Positions 11,289-22,827 are shown, numbered from the stretch's first letter. The stretch is 64,000 nucleotides of DNA from Diospyros lotus (GCF_014633365.1 NC_068345.1:10052058-10116057), one strand, 5' to 3'. Translations and numbers: made by a program. Notes: a model not told the origin generated them from the letters alone.

Positions 11289-11318
11289 GAAGAAGAAGAA
11301 GAAGAAGAAGAAGAAGAA
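11289..11318. repeat. (GAA)n microsatellite in the 5' leader of kinase copy 1
   Basis: About ten GAA units; on the gene's strand this is a CTT-rich leader about 40 bp upstream of the start codon. It is absent at the equivalent position of copy 2. Confidence 0.85.
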
Positions 11319-13648
11319 TTCTGGAGAGGGGAGTAGAAGCAACGGAAGGGGTAAGCTGCAGTGCGCAGCGAAAGAGAGAGGGAGAGTGTGTGTTTAGTTT
11401 AGGGTGTTAAAAAGAGAGTTTGTCTGGTCTTTCTCCATTGGCCGCTCACTAGCTGACCATCTCCATCATCTCCTCTCCAGCTGCCCCTCCACCAGTCACT
11501 TCAAAGTCGACTGTCTTGCTTTGACTCTTTCAATTTTCATAAGCATATATGTTGATTATAAGGGTGAATTTGCATTACTCGTTGATTACTCCTTCAAAAT
11601 TGCCACTATAAATTACAATTAAACCTTTGCCCCACAGATAGATACAAATTACGTTTGTTTTTGTATTCAACGATTATGGTTTGGTCTAACAAATTATTTA
11701 TTTAATATAATTACAATTTTATTCACCGAATATAATTATTTGACAATTACAAACATTGCATTACAGTTATGATTTTAATTATTCAAAAAATCATAACTAA
11801 TCTAATTCATGTCCATCCTTATCTAAAAGACATGTTAGATATCGACACGTGGCATATCTTCTTATCGAATTAAATTTTTTTTTATCACTTTGTTTTTTAT
11901 CACTAAATTTTTAAAAAATATAAAAAATGCTTGAACTTAGTTCTTAAGTAGTGGTTGGCAATTTTGGGTGTCGGTGGTGATGGTAGTTCTTAAGTGGAGA
12001 AAATTTGGAAAGGTAACAATAAATTATAAAATGGTTATTTTATCCTCCTTTTTTTTTTTTTTTAAATATATGAGAGATCAATATAATTTTTCAAATTTAG
12101 GCTATGGTCTCTTATGTTTAGTCTTATTCAAGGGTGATTTTTATAATTTATTTTATGTTTTAAATATATTTTAGAGTTAATTATAAAAAAAACCATTAAA
12201 CATGTCCGATGTATTTTTAAATGTAACAATTGTTGATTAATAAAAAAAAAAAGAAAACATAGTAATGGCAATATTTTTTAGTTTTGCTTCTAAAATTAAA
12301 AAAAAAGAAAAAAACACACTTGAATGTTATCGATTAAACTGACTCACCAAAATTATTAATTAGCTAATATGGTTGAAAGAGAGATAACAAAGTTGATATA
12401 GTTTTTATTCTTTCAAAGATTTTGTTCAAAATTATTAAACCAAATAAAAAAATTAATAGTTTTATGATTAAAACAATTAAATCACAAAAAAACTTAATTT
12501 TATTTAGATATGAAGTCACCAAAAAGAAAAGGGAACAATTTGTGGAAAGACAAAATGCCTCTGAAATTGAAAGCTCTCTTCTTGGACCAAATCTCTTCCT
12601 AGTTCCTCTGCTTGCCACTTGCTACAGAGAAGATGATTATTAAGTGTTTTTAATATGACGCTTTTTCTTCTGAGCGTGCGAATATGACTTTCAGTCAATT
12701 TTTCTCCCTTATATCTCTGTTGTATCGACAATTGTCCGTCCACCCACCATGGCATGCAAGCCAAAGGGCTCATTTATGACATGACCTATGGGGCTTCTTT
12801 GTTGCTGTGCCATGGACAAAACTAGTAAGGGGAGAGAGAGCATGACAACCCTTCAATTAATCTTTTTGCAACGGTAAAAGAAAAGTTCATATCATTCTAA
12901 AAATACAGGGATGTTGGACTGTATTTTTGCTATATCTGAAGGGTACCGTAGCAATTTACCCCAGTTTTTATAATAGTATTGAGGAAATAATTTAGAAATT
13001 TACAGATCTAAATTGGAGCAAGCAACATCTAAAAATCTAACACAACTCTGTTGATTGAATTCACTAGAATTCGTATCCCACGGCCCATGTTTGTATCACA
13101 CAGCTGATCCACCATTGTTGTAGGGACTTCAGATGAAGCAATAGTTCCAGACCAGAGACCCTTCAACAGTATTTAGGTTTGAATAATGTCATTTAGAAGG
13201 CAAGGCAAGGCAGGAGTGGAAGAAATTGGTGAGGGAGAGAATGAACAAAAAGTCTATTCTACCGTCGTACCACCAAAGGGAGGGAGTGTTAATACAGCAG
13301 TAGAATAGACTTATGACCCATTCTCCCCATTGAATCGGCCCAAGTCTTCGGATCGGACTAGACAACAACATCCATTTAGGTTTGTTGGCTTTGGTTTCCA
13401 CTCCTTAGAAGGAGCAATTGTCTGCAAGAAGAAGCATTAGTTAAATTGTAAAGCTTGAGTATGGCATCCAAGATCTAATGAAGCAGCTATACACTTGTTG
13501 GAGCTCCTAATTTAATACCATCATCTTTAATACAATAATATCCACGGGCTTCTTGACATAGATTTCATGTAATTGAAACTACCTAACACTTTTATTCTGC
13601 AGTTATTTCAGATATGTTGAATGTAGAAAGAGTTCCAACTTCGAATTT
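11319..13648. other. Promoter side of kinase copy 1 and AT-rich intergenic DNA
   Basis: No coding frame of note and no recognised transposon. Sequence upstream of the leader no longer aligns by eye with the promoter of copy 2. A short perfect inverted repeat lies at 13250-13312. Confidence 0.4.
13250..13312. repeat. 13-bp perfect inverted repeat (hairpin)
   Basis: AAGTCTATTCTAC (13250-13262) and GTAGAATAGACTT (13300-13312) are exact complements with a 37-nt loop. Could be a tiny MITE relic or a chance hairpin. Confidence 0.5.
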
Positions 13649-14659
13649 GGGTAATTCACACCAAAAATTACAAAATTTTAGTGTCTTTTGCAATGTGGTC
13701 ACTAAACTTCAATTGATTGTAAAGTGATCACAAAACTTTTAAATATTTTGTAATGTGATTACATTTGAGACTTTCCGGTATGCTCTCGTCGGACTTGCTA
13801 TCGTTTTAATGACGTGATTTTGATGTATCAATGACGTGGCAATATAATCACAGGAATACTGACTATACAAAAAACAATCAATAAAAATGTGACACATATC
13901 AAAACCCAAATCCCCATAGAACCCATTTCCTTCCCTTCCTTTTCTCCCTTTCTCTCTTCTCACCCGAGACTACTGGCCTCCCTTCTGGTCGCTGATTGCC
14001 GCCATTGCTCCAGCCGCCGTCGTCGCCTCCTTCGCCATGTGCTGCCCCCGTTCTCTTTCTTTTTCTTCTCGCTCGAGACTGCTGCCCTCTCATTCTGGTT
14101 GCCAATCACCGCCGACGCTGCCGCTGTAGCCATCGCCATGCACATCCTCCATTGAAGCCCTCGCCATCAACACTTTTGCTTCTCCACCTGCTGCTTTGCT
14201 GCCGCTTCCTTCTCCGGTCAGTTGCTGCTTTGCCGCCGCCTTCAATTGCTTCAATTAGTGCTACTTCACCTGCCGGCCACCTCATGCTTCGCTGTTGCCT
14301 TCGCCTTCGATCACCATTGCTTCACTCGCTGCCGTTCAACAATAATATTTTGCAAATGTCAAATATTATTTTTTTAAAATAATTATTACATAAATAATTT
14401 TAAAAAAATAATTTCACATGTCAAATATTGGTTGTTTTTGTACAGTCAACACTCTTGTGACTGTTTTGCCATGTCATTGGCACATTAGGGCCACGTCATT
14501 GGAACGACAGCAACTCCAGCGAGAGCATGCTGGAAAGTCTCAAATGTGATCATATTATAAAATATTTAAAAGTTTTGTGATCACTTTCCAATCAATTAAA
14601 GTTTAATGACCACATTGCAAAAGACACTAAAATTTTGTGATTTTTAGTGTGAATTACCC
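13649..14659. mobile_element. Long-TIR DNA transposon, Mutator-like suspected, GC-rich interior
   Basis: Left (13649 to about 13897) and right (about 14410 to 14659) ends are inverted copies of about 250 bp, starting GGGTAATTCACAC. Shared inner landmarks include TTTTAGTGTCTTTTGCAATG, GTGATCACAAAACTTTTAAA and TTTGAGACTTTCC. The interior (about 13900-14340) is much more GC-rich than the ends, as in Pack-MULEs that have captured host DNA, and holds a partial internal duplication (about 13957-14004 and 14067-14115). There is no transposase. No target duplication is visible, so the superfamily is uncertain. Confidence 0.75.
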
Positions 14660-15250
14660 CAGGACTAGACAAAACAAGAAACATGGGAACACCAGCGATG
14701 GAAAATTCCTCACTAAGTTCATGTTTGTGAACTGCACGAAAGACAGCCAAACAGATGCTGAGCAACAACCATACATGGTGATCAGAATTGGGAGATATGG
14801 ATAAAGTGAAGAAAATATCAGTAAAAACCAAGATACTTACCAATGAGACAAATAGAAAAACACAGTGCGCAGCCGCAAACATGGTGATCGGAATTGGTGC
14901 AATTAGAGCTCCAAATTTCCCTGTAAACATCAGGTGAATAAATACTTTCAGACAAGTGACGAATAGCTAACATGTGAGATTATGCAATTAAGTATGAGAT
15001 AGTTGTCAGTCACCTAACACTGGGAAGATCATAAAAACCAGATGAAATCTATAGAACTCTGCAGTGTCAACAAGAGTGCTTCCAAGAAGACCCCACATTT
15101 TCTCTGTTATGTACCAATAACTTCATTAGCATAATCCATTTCCTGTTATGAACCAAGAAGACCCACATTTCAGCGGTACCCAACATGAACCACCGGCAGC
15201 CATGTGTTCCCATGGAACCGCTAGTCCATCCAGTAGTTTCAAAGGCAACT
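14660..15250 (-). pseudogene. Nucleobase-ascorbate transporter (NAT) pseudogene fragment
   Basis: Homologous to membrane permeases of nucleobases/ascorbate. Exon pieces read right to left. About 15014-15104 is recoverable as ENVGLLGS and, across substitutions and a small shift, an ISSGFMIFFSVLG-like stretch; the Gln codon before it has become TAG. 14841-14920 is GKFGALIAPIPITMFAAAH. 14660-14731 starts FTNMN. The introns keep GT/AG ends (donors at about 15013 and 14840; acceptors before 14920 and 14731), and the first splits the Gly codon of the LGKFG motif. Further right (about 15150-15250) an LLDGL-like exon piece and a partial duplication of the ENVGLLG segment occur. The third exon ends exactly at the transposon edge (14659/14660). 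No continuation was found on the far side. Confidence 0.8.
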
Positions 15251-15389
15251 GCTTGACCAGGGTTATAATTGAATTGAGCCGAGCCGAGCAAAAGGAAAAA
15301 AGGGAGCTCGAGCTCACCAAAAACTTAGAAGAAAATAGAGCAGCAGCGCATACGGATGGTGGAGGCAACGACAATGGCGAGAATGGCAG

Positions 15390-15620
15390 ATAAGGAAGGC
15401 ATTGATGGCGAGAATGGCATGAAGGAGGCATCGACAACAAGGGAGACGGACAATGAAGGTAGCGAGAATGGTGGAGAAGGATGGTGTCGATGGCAAGAAG
15501 GAGGTATCGATGACGAGGGGAGATGGACAACAAATGTGGTAAGAATGGCGGAGAAGGATGGCGTTGATGGTGAGAACGGTGACAAGAAGGTGTCAATGAG
15601 AAGGGAGACGGGTGGTGGCC
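15390..15620. repeat. Degenerate GA-rich minisatellite, unit about 80 bp
   Basis: AAGGAGGCATCGAC, AAGGAGGTATCGATG and AAGAAGGTGTCAATG begin successive copies, each followed by a GGGAGACGGACAA-like and a GAATGGCGGAGAAGGATGG-like block. About two and a half copies are visible. Confidence 0.6.
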
Positions 15621-15676
15621 GCCGCCACCGAGGGGGACAAATGGTGGAGGTAGTTGAGACGACTTAGGGTTAGATA

Positions 15677-18395
15677 TGTAGTGACCCGTAATAGGGCCTA
15701 AGAAATTTCGAGTGGATTAAATTTTTTGAGGGATTGAAAATTTTGAGAATTTAAATTTTTAGGAAATTAAGATGATTTTAGCCAAGGAAAATATTTTATG
15801 GGTATTTTAAATTTTTAAAGAATGCATGAATATCATTATTTGGAATTTTGGGATTTTAGTAGAATAAAGATTTTATTTTATTTGGGGAGAAATTGGAATA
15901 GATAAGTGAGGGTAATTTTGGAAGAATTTAATTGGAGTTAATTAAGTGAATTAAGGTATTTAAATTAAAGAGAAATTAAAGTTATTGTTAAAGAGGGATT
16001 TGAAGGACGTAGGGTTTAAAGCCTTTAAATAGTCATAATAGTGCATGAAGCTTTGGGATGCTTCTTGTGCCGTTGAGGAAGTTTTGGGAAATCAGAGAAG
16101 GGGGGATCAAAGTGATTAAGAAAATCAGAGGCTAGTGCGTCATAGCAATCTCAAGAGGCAAGCATCTTAACCTTATTGATTTATACAAGATCTTCTCCCT
16201 GTTTTTGTATGCAATAGTCTTTTTCTGGTTATATGCAAACCATAAGCCTTCTTTTTGCAAGTTCCAATCCCTCTTGTTCTTATGCAACTTCCTTTATCCT
16301 TCTTCTCTTCTGTTTCATTACTTAGATTACACCTCTTAAGTCCATGATTTTCTTGGAGGCTCCACGTTCATTATTGTCCCCCCTTTGGTTCTCTGTTGAG
16401 TCCATCCATGTCTATATATATATAGATTTGTATAACTTTTATTTACAGCAACGTATGAATCTCTTGATTTATAAACTGAGTTTTCAATCCTCCTCTATTA
16501 GGATTTGATCATCCTAATCTTTCTTTTGGAATGGTGTAGCGTTTAGAGTTTGATTGGCTTTGAAGTATATGTATATATGTTGAGTTATATAGTTACAGTA
16601 GCTTATATATTTATATATGCATATACATATATCATTCCTTGTTACAGAGATTTTGAGTTTGAGAGTTTTAATCTAGATTTGATCCTTTTCAATGGAGTTT
16701 AATGTTGTTTCAATAATTTATCCATGGTTGTGGCCATTAGAGGCATGATTTATATGAAGTTGCAGAGAGTTCTTCGTAGGAGTTTCAAATAGCAAGCAGA
16801 TTTCACTGTAGCGATTTACTGTAGCAACTGCACTGTAGTGAGATACTGTAGCTAGCGGGTTACTGTAGCACCCGAATTTAATTTTAATTAATTTAATTAT
16901 TTTTCTCTTATAATTTAATTACTCCTTCTTAATAAGTTTTAAAATTAAATTTAAAATAGTTATTAATAAGGTTTAATAAGATTTAATAAGATTTAATGAA
17001 CACTTATACTTCGTAAATAATTCTTAAGCAAGTTTTATACATCTAGCTTATCCTTAATGCCATAAGACTTGAGATGTATTATTTATCATTGAGTTGCAAT
17101 TAAGATAAACATTATTGGATCCATTACACCATATTAATTTTTAAGAGATCTAATATTGGTTGCCCCAAAGTAATTTATCAAATATTCAAAGTTTTAATGT
17201 TCTAAAATCCTTAAGACGTGTTTAATATTGCTTTTCAAGTTAAATGAATGCTAAGCTAATTGCCTTGGTTGAAGAGTAGTAATTAAATTGAGATAAGAGT
17301 CATAGATTCCATATTCTTATAATCGTTCCAAGATATCTAGTCTCCAATACATTGAGAATTAAGATACATGCATTGCATGAGATTGTGATGAGATTTGTTA
17401 TGAAATATGAGCATTCATGTTGTGTGAGCATTGAGCATTTTATTTATTGTGGAGCACTACATAATGTGTGCTAGCATATTATTTGTGCATTGTTGCATTG
17501 AGGCGGCTTAGTTCGCGATGGGATCCCTTGAGCTCATTTTGAGATCTTTGATTACCGGTAATTAGGGGCACCGTACGGCCCTAGCGAGATAATTATTTAC
17601 GCTCCTTATTATGGAGTAGGGGTTTTAAACCCTAGTGAGTATATGTGCTTATTTCTTTTGGTTGCAGGTTCAGCCACAGGCAGGTATGAGTTTATATTTA
17701 CGCCCTTGTGCCTTGAGTTGCATTTAAGGTGCATTGAGATTTATGTGGGCCGTCAGGCCAGTATGTGCATACCTGCATGAGATATATTCATTCTGAGCAT
17801 CATCATATGAGAACCTGTGCAACCATAACAGTTTATTCAAATATATCAAACTTTCATTAATGAGTTCGATTATAAGAAGAGTTGAGATATCCCTCAGTTA
17901 TGAGATTAGTTTTCCCTCAGTTTATATCGAGTTACCTGGTGGTATTGAGATGAGTTATTTATGATGAGTTCGAGATTTCTTTGACTCAGCCTAATATGTC
18001 TTTCATGCTTATTGCTTGCTGAGTCTTGTGACTCACCTTGTATTCTTCACCATTCCAGGTAGCGACGAGAGAGTTCCTAAGGTGGGTTCTAGCAGTGGGA
18101 TGCGTTAGATTGTGTACGTGGAGGCCACTCAAACCTGAAGGATGTCTGGGTCATTTGTTTTTTTGGTCATTTGACATTTAGTTATTTATTTCCGTAATTG
18201 TCTTTTATTTTATGAGGGATATTTATATTTGATGTTGTCTAGTTGGGGACTAGTACGTTGAGTACAGTTTGAGTTTGCGTTTAGCATGTTGAGATTTATA
18301 TTTTTAGTATCTATGAGAGTATTATTATTTGTTTATCATTCGTTTATTCTTTATTTCATGTAGCACCTCCCTTGGTCTGAAAAGGGGTGTCTACA
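15677..18395 (+). mobile_element. Solo LTR A (2.7 kb), TSD AGATA
   Basis: Starts TGTAGTGACCC and ends GGTGTCTACA, with AGATA at 15672-15676 and 18396-18400. No internal domain is present, so it is a solo LTR left by LTR-LTR recombination. It is homologous throughout to solo LTR B (36913-39230). It has a TATA-like TTTAAATAG at about 16023, a cluster of ACTGTAGC words (about 16805-16870), and a TTCCAG acceptor-like site at 18058. The splice-donor position conserved in other family members reads AGAG-GCAAGC here (about 16155). Confidence 0.9.
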
Positions 18396-18400
18396 AGATA

Positions 18401-19060
18401 TGTTGAACAAATCAACAAATAGAGAAGAAATGAGGAGATTTAGGATTAAACTTGAATCAAGCTTAAAGAAGGGTATTTTTTGTCTCTGACGCATTTTCAA
18501 TTAAAAAATAATATTTTGAATAGAGACAGAACTTTTTTGTCTCTATTCAAAAAAATAATATAAAAATAATAAAAAAAATATTTATTTTGCGAGCCTGTTC
18601 ACGAACTTGTTCACAAGCAAAGCTTCACCTTATTCAAGCTCAATTCATTTATGAATCAAGCTCCAAATTGAAACTCAACCTCGGCTTGTTTATAACACGA
18701 GCTGAACATGAACGAGTTCTTACTGAGTCGGTTACGAGTGGCTCAACTCATTTACAACCTATGCTTAACAACCCAACGATTCCCAGTTCTCCCTTCCTTG
18801 TTTGCTAGGTCGGATAATAACGTGATACTTATGTGATGGGGAGAGTTTTATTTTGGAATTTGTTTTGTTTGAGTTATAATTTGGTAATTTTTTTCATAAA
18901 TAGTTTTATTGCTATAAAACCTTTTCTACGATCAAATCCATATCTCCCACATTACTTCTCATAGCATAGACCCAAAATTACAAACCTGATAAAAGAGTGA
19001 GAGAGGCCGGATTCTCAGATCTTCAAAGATTTTGGTTTAGTACTATATAAGAGCTTGCTT
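18401..19060. other. Repeat-derived spacer
   Basis: About 18587-18800 holds degenerate GAGC/CTTGTTCAC/AAGCTC words. Similar GAGCCGAGC and GAGCTCGAGCTC words occur left of solo LTR A at about 15280-15315, so LTR A probably split an older repeat. No gene seen. Confidence 0.4.
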
Positions 19061-19472
19061 TAGTCCACAATGTGAGACTAGGAAGATAAATGTTCCAACA
19101 TGAAACAATGCCATAGTATTTTTTACACAAAAAGAACAATCCTCTTTCACATTGTTCTACACAAAACTCATTAATGACAAGGAATAATTCGTAAAAAAAA
19201 AAAAAAAAAAAAAGAATTCATCAATCATTTTGCGTCTTATTGATGACTACAATTCGTCTGATAAATGTGATTTGACTTGGACATAGAGCTTGAATATGAT
19301 AAAAGAGACTTGCCTTGAAATAATTATCTATTACATGACAATTACAATTACAATTATAATTATAAGATGCGGCGAGTGTCAAATTATACATAGGATATGG
19401 ATGGAACAAGACTTGCCACTTCCAATTTTGTCCCTTCAAACTTGGTTATGATGGATTAATGAGAGATAAGCT

Positions 19473-21998
19473 TCACTTTTGATCGGATTGTAAACGAGAA
19501 GAAGATGCCCTCTCCAAATTCCTTCCTGAAGTGAATGATGAGATTACTTGAGTTCGGACCAATGATGAAAAAGAAGGATCTGGGGCTGAAGATGCAAAGG
19601 TAGACAGACTGCCAACAATGCTGCTTACATTCACACTTGTCCCACTGACTGGCCAATCAGCCATGGCCTTAGGAATCGGTGGCTTTTCAACCTTAGTAAC
19701 ACCTTCTAACATCTGCACCACTTTTCCCATCATCGGCCTCTGAGCTGGTTGTTCCTGGATGCACCAAAAGCTTACTGCAATTGCCCTAGTTACTTGCTCC
19801 AGATCCACCACATTTTCTGCAAGCCTTTTGTCAACAATTGCCTGCACATTTCCCTTTTCAAACTGTTCGTATGCCCAGAGAGAAAACTTTTTCCCATTTG
19901 TTTCTGCAGAGACCCAAAAATTTCTTCTCCCACTCACTATTTCCAGCAAGACCATCCCATAGCTGTAAACATCAGATTTTGAAGTTATTGGCAGATTTGC
20001 AAGCCATTCTGGTGCCAGGTACCCTCTAGTCCCCCTAACACTTGTCAATGTGCGGTACCTATGATCCTTGGGATTAATGAGCTTTGCAAGTCCAAAATCT
20101 GAGACTTTGGCATTATAATTCCCATCCAACAGAATGTTTTCTGGCTTTACGTCACAGTGGACAATGCAGTCTCGACACTCCTCATGTAGGTAAGTTATAC
20201 CTCTTGCAGTCCCTACGGCTATGTTAAACCTATACTCCCAATTCAACCATTTTCCAGACTGGTCTTCGTCTTCTGGTGCGAAGAGGAAATTATCCAGGGA
20301 TCCATTTTTCATGAACTCATATACCAGAAGCCTGTGGCGTCCTTCAGAGCAAAACCCTATCAATCTAACCAGATTCAGATGGTGAGTGCTACTTATAGTT
20401 GCAACCTCCATCCTAAACTGTTTCTCCCCCTGCTCAATCCCCTCCAATTGCTTCACTGCAACGACAGTTGTATTAGGAAGAACACCTCTGTAAACAGCCC
20501 CAAATCCTCCAGCTCCAAGCTTCTCCTTGAAACCTTTTGTGGCATCCAGTAATTCCTTGTACGAGAACTGGACTGGAGCGCCAGAGGCGTACTCAAGAAG
20601 AGCATATTGAGCAGAAAGAGACCCAAATTTGGGGCCATTCCTACAGCACCACAACCATAAACCTCCCTCAAACATGATCAAACCCAAAATGATGCCTAAA
20701 ACCACAAGTGCAACAATCCATCCGTGCAACCTCCAGCCATTGCCTTTTCTGCCTCCCAGTGAAGATGGGGGAGGATTAGGCGCTGCAGGTGCACAAACCT
20801 TCACATATGAAGTGCTGGGAAGTGCAGGTGACTGGTACCCACTAATATAACTAGTGCTTTTTATGTAACACAACCCTGACCCATCCGACAATGAGGTGGA
20901 AGCAACACAAGAGGGACCCGAAAGACAATTCCCCTTACAAGCGGATATACCAACAAAGAAAACCTCATCAATCAACTCAGGAGGGTATGTCAACAAGAAA
21001 GAATGCTCTAACTGCAACATAGTTGCACTCCCTGAACAATCCTTAATCTCTACCTTCCTCTTACATCCTTTCCTACTGTCCTTGGGATCATTTGGCTCGA
21101 AATTTTCTGAAGGACAACCACATACGGGTTTTGAATCACTGTAGCTACAAATACCATAGTTGCCACAGTAGCCAAAAACTCGACATTGATCGCTAACAGC
21201 TGCCCACCTCACTGTGACGGTTCCACTGCCCTTTTGAGAGCTGTAAATCCTCAAATTCCCATCATTGTCCAACCTCAGAAACCTAAGCATATCACCTGCT
21301 TCAGCATAATCACTGCTATAAGCCACAATCACAGGGCTTGAAAAAGACGGATCGGAGATTGATAATATGCCAATTGATTGAAATCCCAAGGTGGGAGATG
21401 TCACGTTGGCGTTGACCGACGAATTCAAGCTCGAATTCCAGTACACAATGGAGCTGTTCCAACTTAGGGTTAGGTTTCCAGACTTACGAAGGGTAAAAGA
21501 GTAAGGCCCAGATCGCAATTCTTTGCCAACGGTGAGGTTTTGGTTGGGCAAAATGGCGTCAGTAGGGTTATCAAAGGTGGACCAGACGGCAAGAGTGCCG
21601 TTCCGGAGAACGAAGTTACCCGAGTCATCTAGGGAGGCGGCGGAGGCGCCGCGGCCGGCGGTGTTGGACTGCCAGACGACGGCGCCGGAGGACCCGTTGA
21701 CGAGGTGCAGGTTGCCGTCGGCGAGGAAGCCGAGGGTGGCGGTGGAGTCGGCGGCGCCATTATCGCCCCCGGCCTTCCAGACGGGAACGCCGCCGTAGGT
21801 GATGGCGGCGAAGAAAGCGGAGCCGTCGCGGATGAAGCCGAGAGAGAAGACGTTATTTGGGGAAGCCCATGTCTGGTTAGTGTTCGAGGCGGAGAGAGAT
21901 GATCCTGGCGAAATATCCGCCGCCGAGACAACAACCAAGAAGAGAAAGAAGGCGAAGAAGAAGCATGATGAGATTAGTATTGATGACGGTAGCTTCAT
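19473..21998 (-). CDS. G-type lectin S-receptor-like Ser/Thr kinase, copy 2 (841 aa)
   Basis: Tandem paralog of the gene at 8743-11250 with the same architecture: signal peptide (about 1-26), B-lectin, S-locus/EGF-like, PAN-like, membrane helix and kinase, offset by five residues. The core is intact: GAGGFG loop, Lys516, HCDVKPEN with Asp616, DFG 634-636. It is also non-RD. By eye, 28 differences occur in the first roughly 690 comparable residues, none in the 89-residue run after LDGN. The last 124 residues carry 37 substitutions and one insertion. The frame is open for 88 codons upstream of the chosen start (to 22262). I chose the ATG at 21996-21998 because it sits directly before the signal peptide and aligns with the start of copy 1; the upstream extension resembles leader sequence. 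Confidence 0.94.
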   Translation of the reverse strand: MKLPSSILISSCFFFAFFLFLVVVSAADISPGSSLSASNTNQTWASPNNVFSLGFIRDGSAFFAAITYGGVPVWKAGGDNGAADSTATLGFLADGNLHLVNGSSGAVVWQSNTAGRGASAASLDDSGNFVLRNGTLAVWSTFDNPTDAILPNQNLTVGKELRSGPYSFTLRKSGNLTLSWNSSIVYWNSSLNSSVNANVTSPTLGFQSIGILSISDPSFSSPVIVAYSSDYAEAGDMLRFLRLDNDGNLRIYSSQKGSGTVTVRWAAVSDQCRVFGYCGNYGICSYSDSKPVCGCPSENFEPNDPKDSRKGCKRKVEIKDCSGSATMLQLEHSFLLTYPPELIDEVFFVGISACKGNCLSGPSCVASTSLSDGSGLCYIKSTSYISGYQSPALPSTSYVKVCAPAAPNPPPSSLGGRKGNGWRLHGWIVALVVLGIILGLIMFEGGLWLWCCRNGPKFGSLSAQYALLEYASGAPVQFSYKELLDATKGFKEKLGAGGFGAVYRGVLPNTTVVAVKQLEGIEQGEKQFRMEVATISSTHHLNLVRLIGFCSEGRHRLLVYEFMKNGSLDNFLFAPEDEDQSGKWLNWEYRFNIAVGTARGITYLHEECRDCIVHCDVKPENILLDGNYNAKVSDFGLAKLINPKDHRYRTLTSVRGTRGYLAPEWLANLPITSKSDVYSYGMVLLEIVSGRRNFWVSAETNGKKFSLWAYEQFEKGNVQAIVDKRLAENVVDLEQVTRAIAVSFWCIQEQPAQRPMMGKVVQMLEGVTKVEKPPIPKAMADWPVSGTSVNVSSIVGSLSTFASSAPDPSFSSLVRTQVISSFTSGRNLERASSSRLQSDQK

Positions 21999-22347
21999 TT
22001 TCCTCTGTCTCTCACAAAGGGTGGAGACGGAGAAGAAGGCGGAAGCAGTACAAGTAGAAGATGGAGAGAGAAGGAGAGAGCAATGGAGGCCATGGATGCC
22101 TCTGGGCTGGTCACACACGGTTGGGGGTGATTTTCGTCCGGTCTTTGAGCGTTGCCCAGGCGCCACCGACTGACTGACTGACCATCTCTCCATGTTCGTT
22201 TCTGCAGGGCATCCACAGCCACAGCTAACCACAATTGAGTCAAGTCCTGCATTTTCTCTCATTTGAACGTAGAATTTGTAATTTTCAACTTATTTGACTC
22301 CTTTATTAAAATTTTCTTAAACATTGAAACTAAAAAAATATAATTTC
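21999..22347. other. 5' flank of kinase copy 2
   Basis: Leader and presumed promoter on the minus strand. No clear alignment with the copy 1 upstream region. The Tat retrotransposon begins 350 bp upstream of the start codon and may have displaced distal promoter elements. Confidence 0.5.
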
Positions 22348-22827
22348 TTGACAGTACTAACCCAATCTTGATTCTTGGCTCACGGCCCAATCTCGATCCT
22401 CGACCTGATCCTGGCCTTGCGCCAACTTGCAACAACATCATTGCAGCCTCGCATTGAATATTTCCATACCCGCTCAAGATCTTATCCTTATTAATGACAG
22501 ATCACATTCACATTAATAAGGGTCTTGTCAACACCATGTTACCGTTAGGGAGCCTTGTCGGCGCTGGGTATCTAGTCCCATCATCCTACAAATACACGAC
22601 GCATACATGTAGGAGGACCTTTCCTCATTCTATATAAACCACCTCTCTCCAGAGCCAAAGTATGTTCTCTTCTAGCCTATTGATACTCTACCCATTTACT
22701 CTCTTACTCACTTGAACGTCAGAGTGTTTGTAGGTGCCCATCACCCCCCCCGACGGATCGATTGCCGGAGTACATCCCTTGCCATTACAAGCCCCTGTCT
22801 GATTATCGCTTTGGGCTGGAAGGAACA
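22348..22827 (+). repeat. 5' LTR of the Tat element
   Basis: Aligns with 36033-36535 along its length (CCCAATCTTGA, CCATTGTAAGCCCCTGTC-like and GGAAGGAACA ends). The initial TG appears mutated to TT, judged from the TSD position. Confidence 0.8.

Noticed and set aside
9601..11410. Plus-strand frames of 65-114 aa opposite kinase copy 1, and matching ones opposite copy 2 (20334-22173)
   Set aside because: They are antisense shadows of the kinase genes. Their pairwise similarity follows from the paralogy.
13889..14382. 88-aa and 128-aa plus-strand frames in the long-TIR transposon
   Set aside because: Low-complexity Ser/Leu/Ala frames in the GC-rich interior, with no transposase or known host domain.
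15126..15667. 156-aa and 103-aa frames on opposite strands
   Set aside because: Produced by the GA-rich minisatellite and NAT pseudogene sequence.
21999..22262. 88-residue N-terminal extension of kinase copy 2
   Set aside because: The signal peptide starts at the internal ATG (21998), copy 1 lacks the extension, and the sequence looks like leader.
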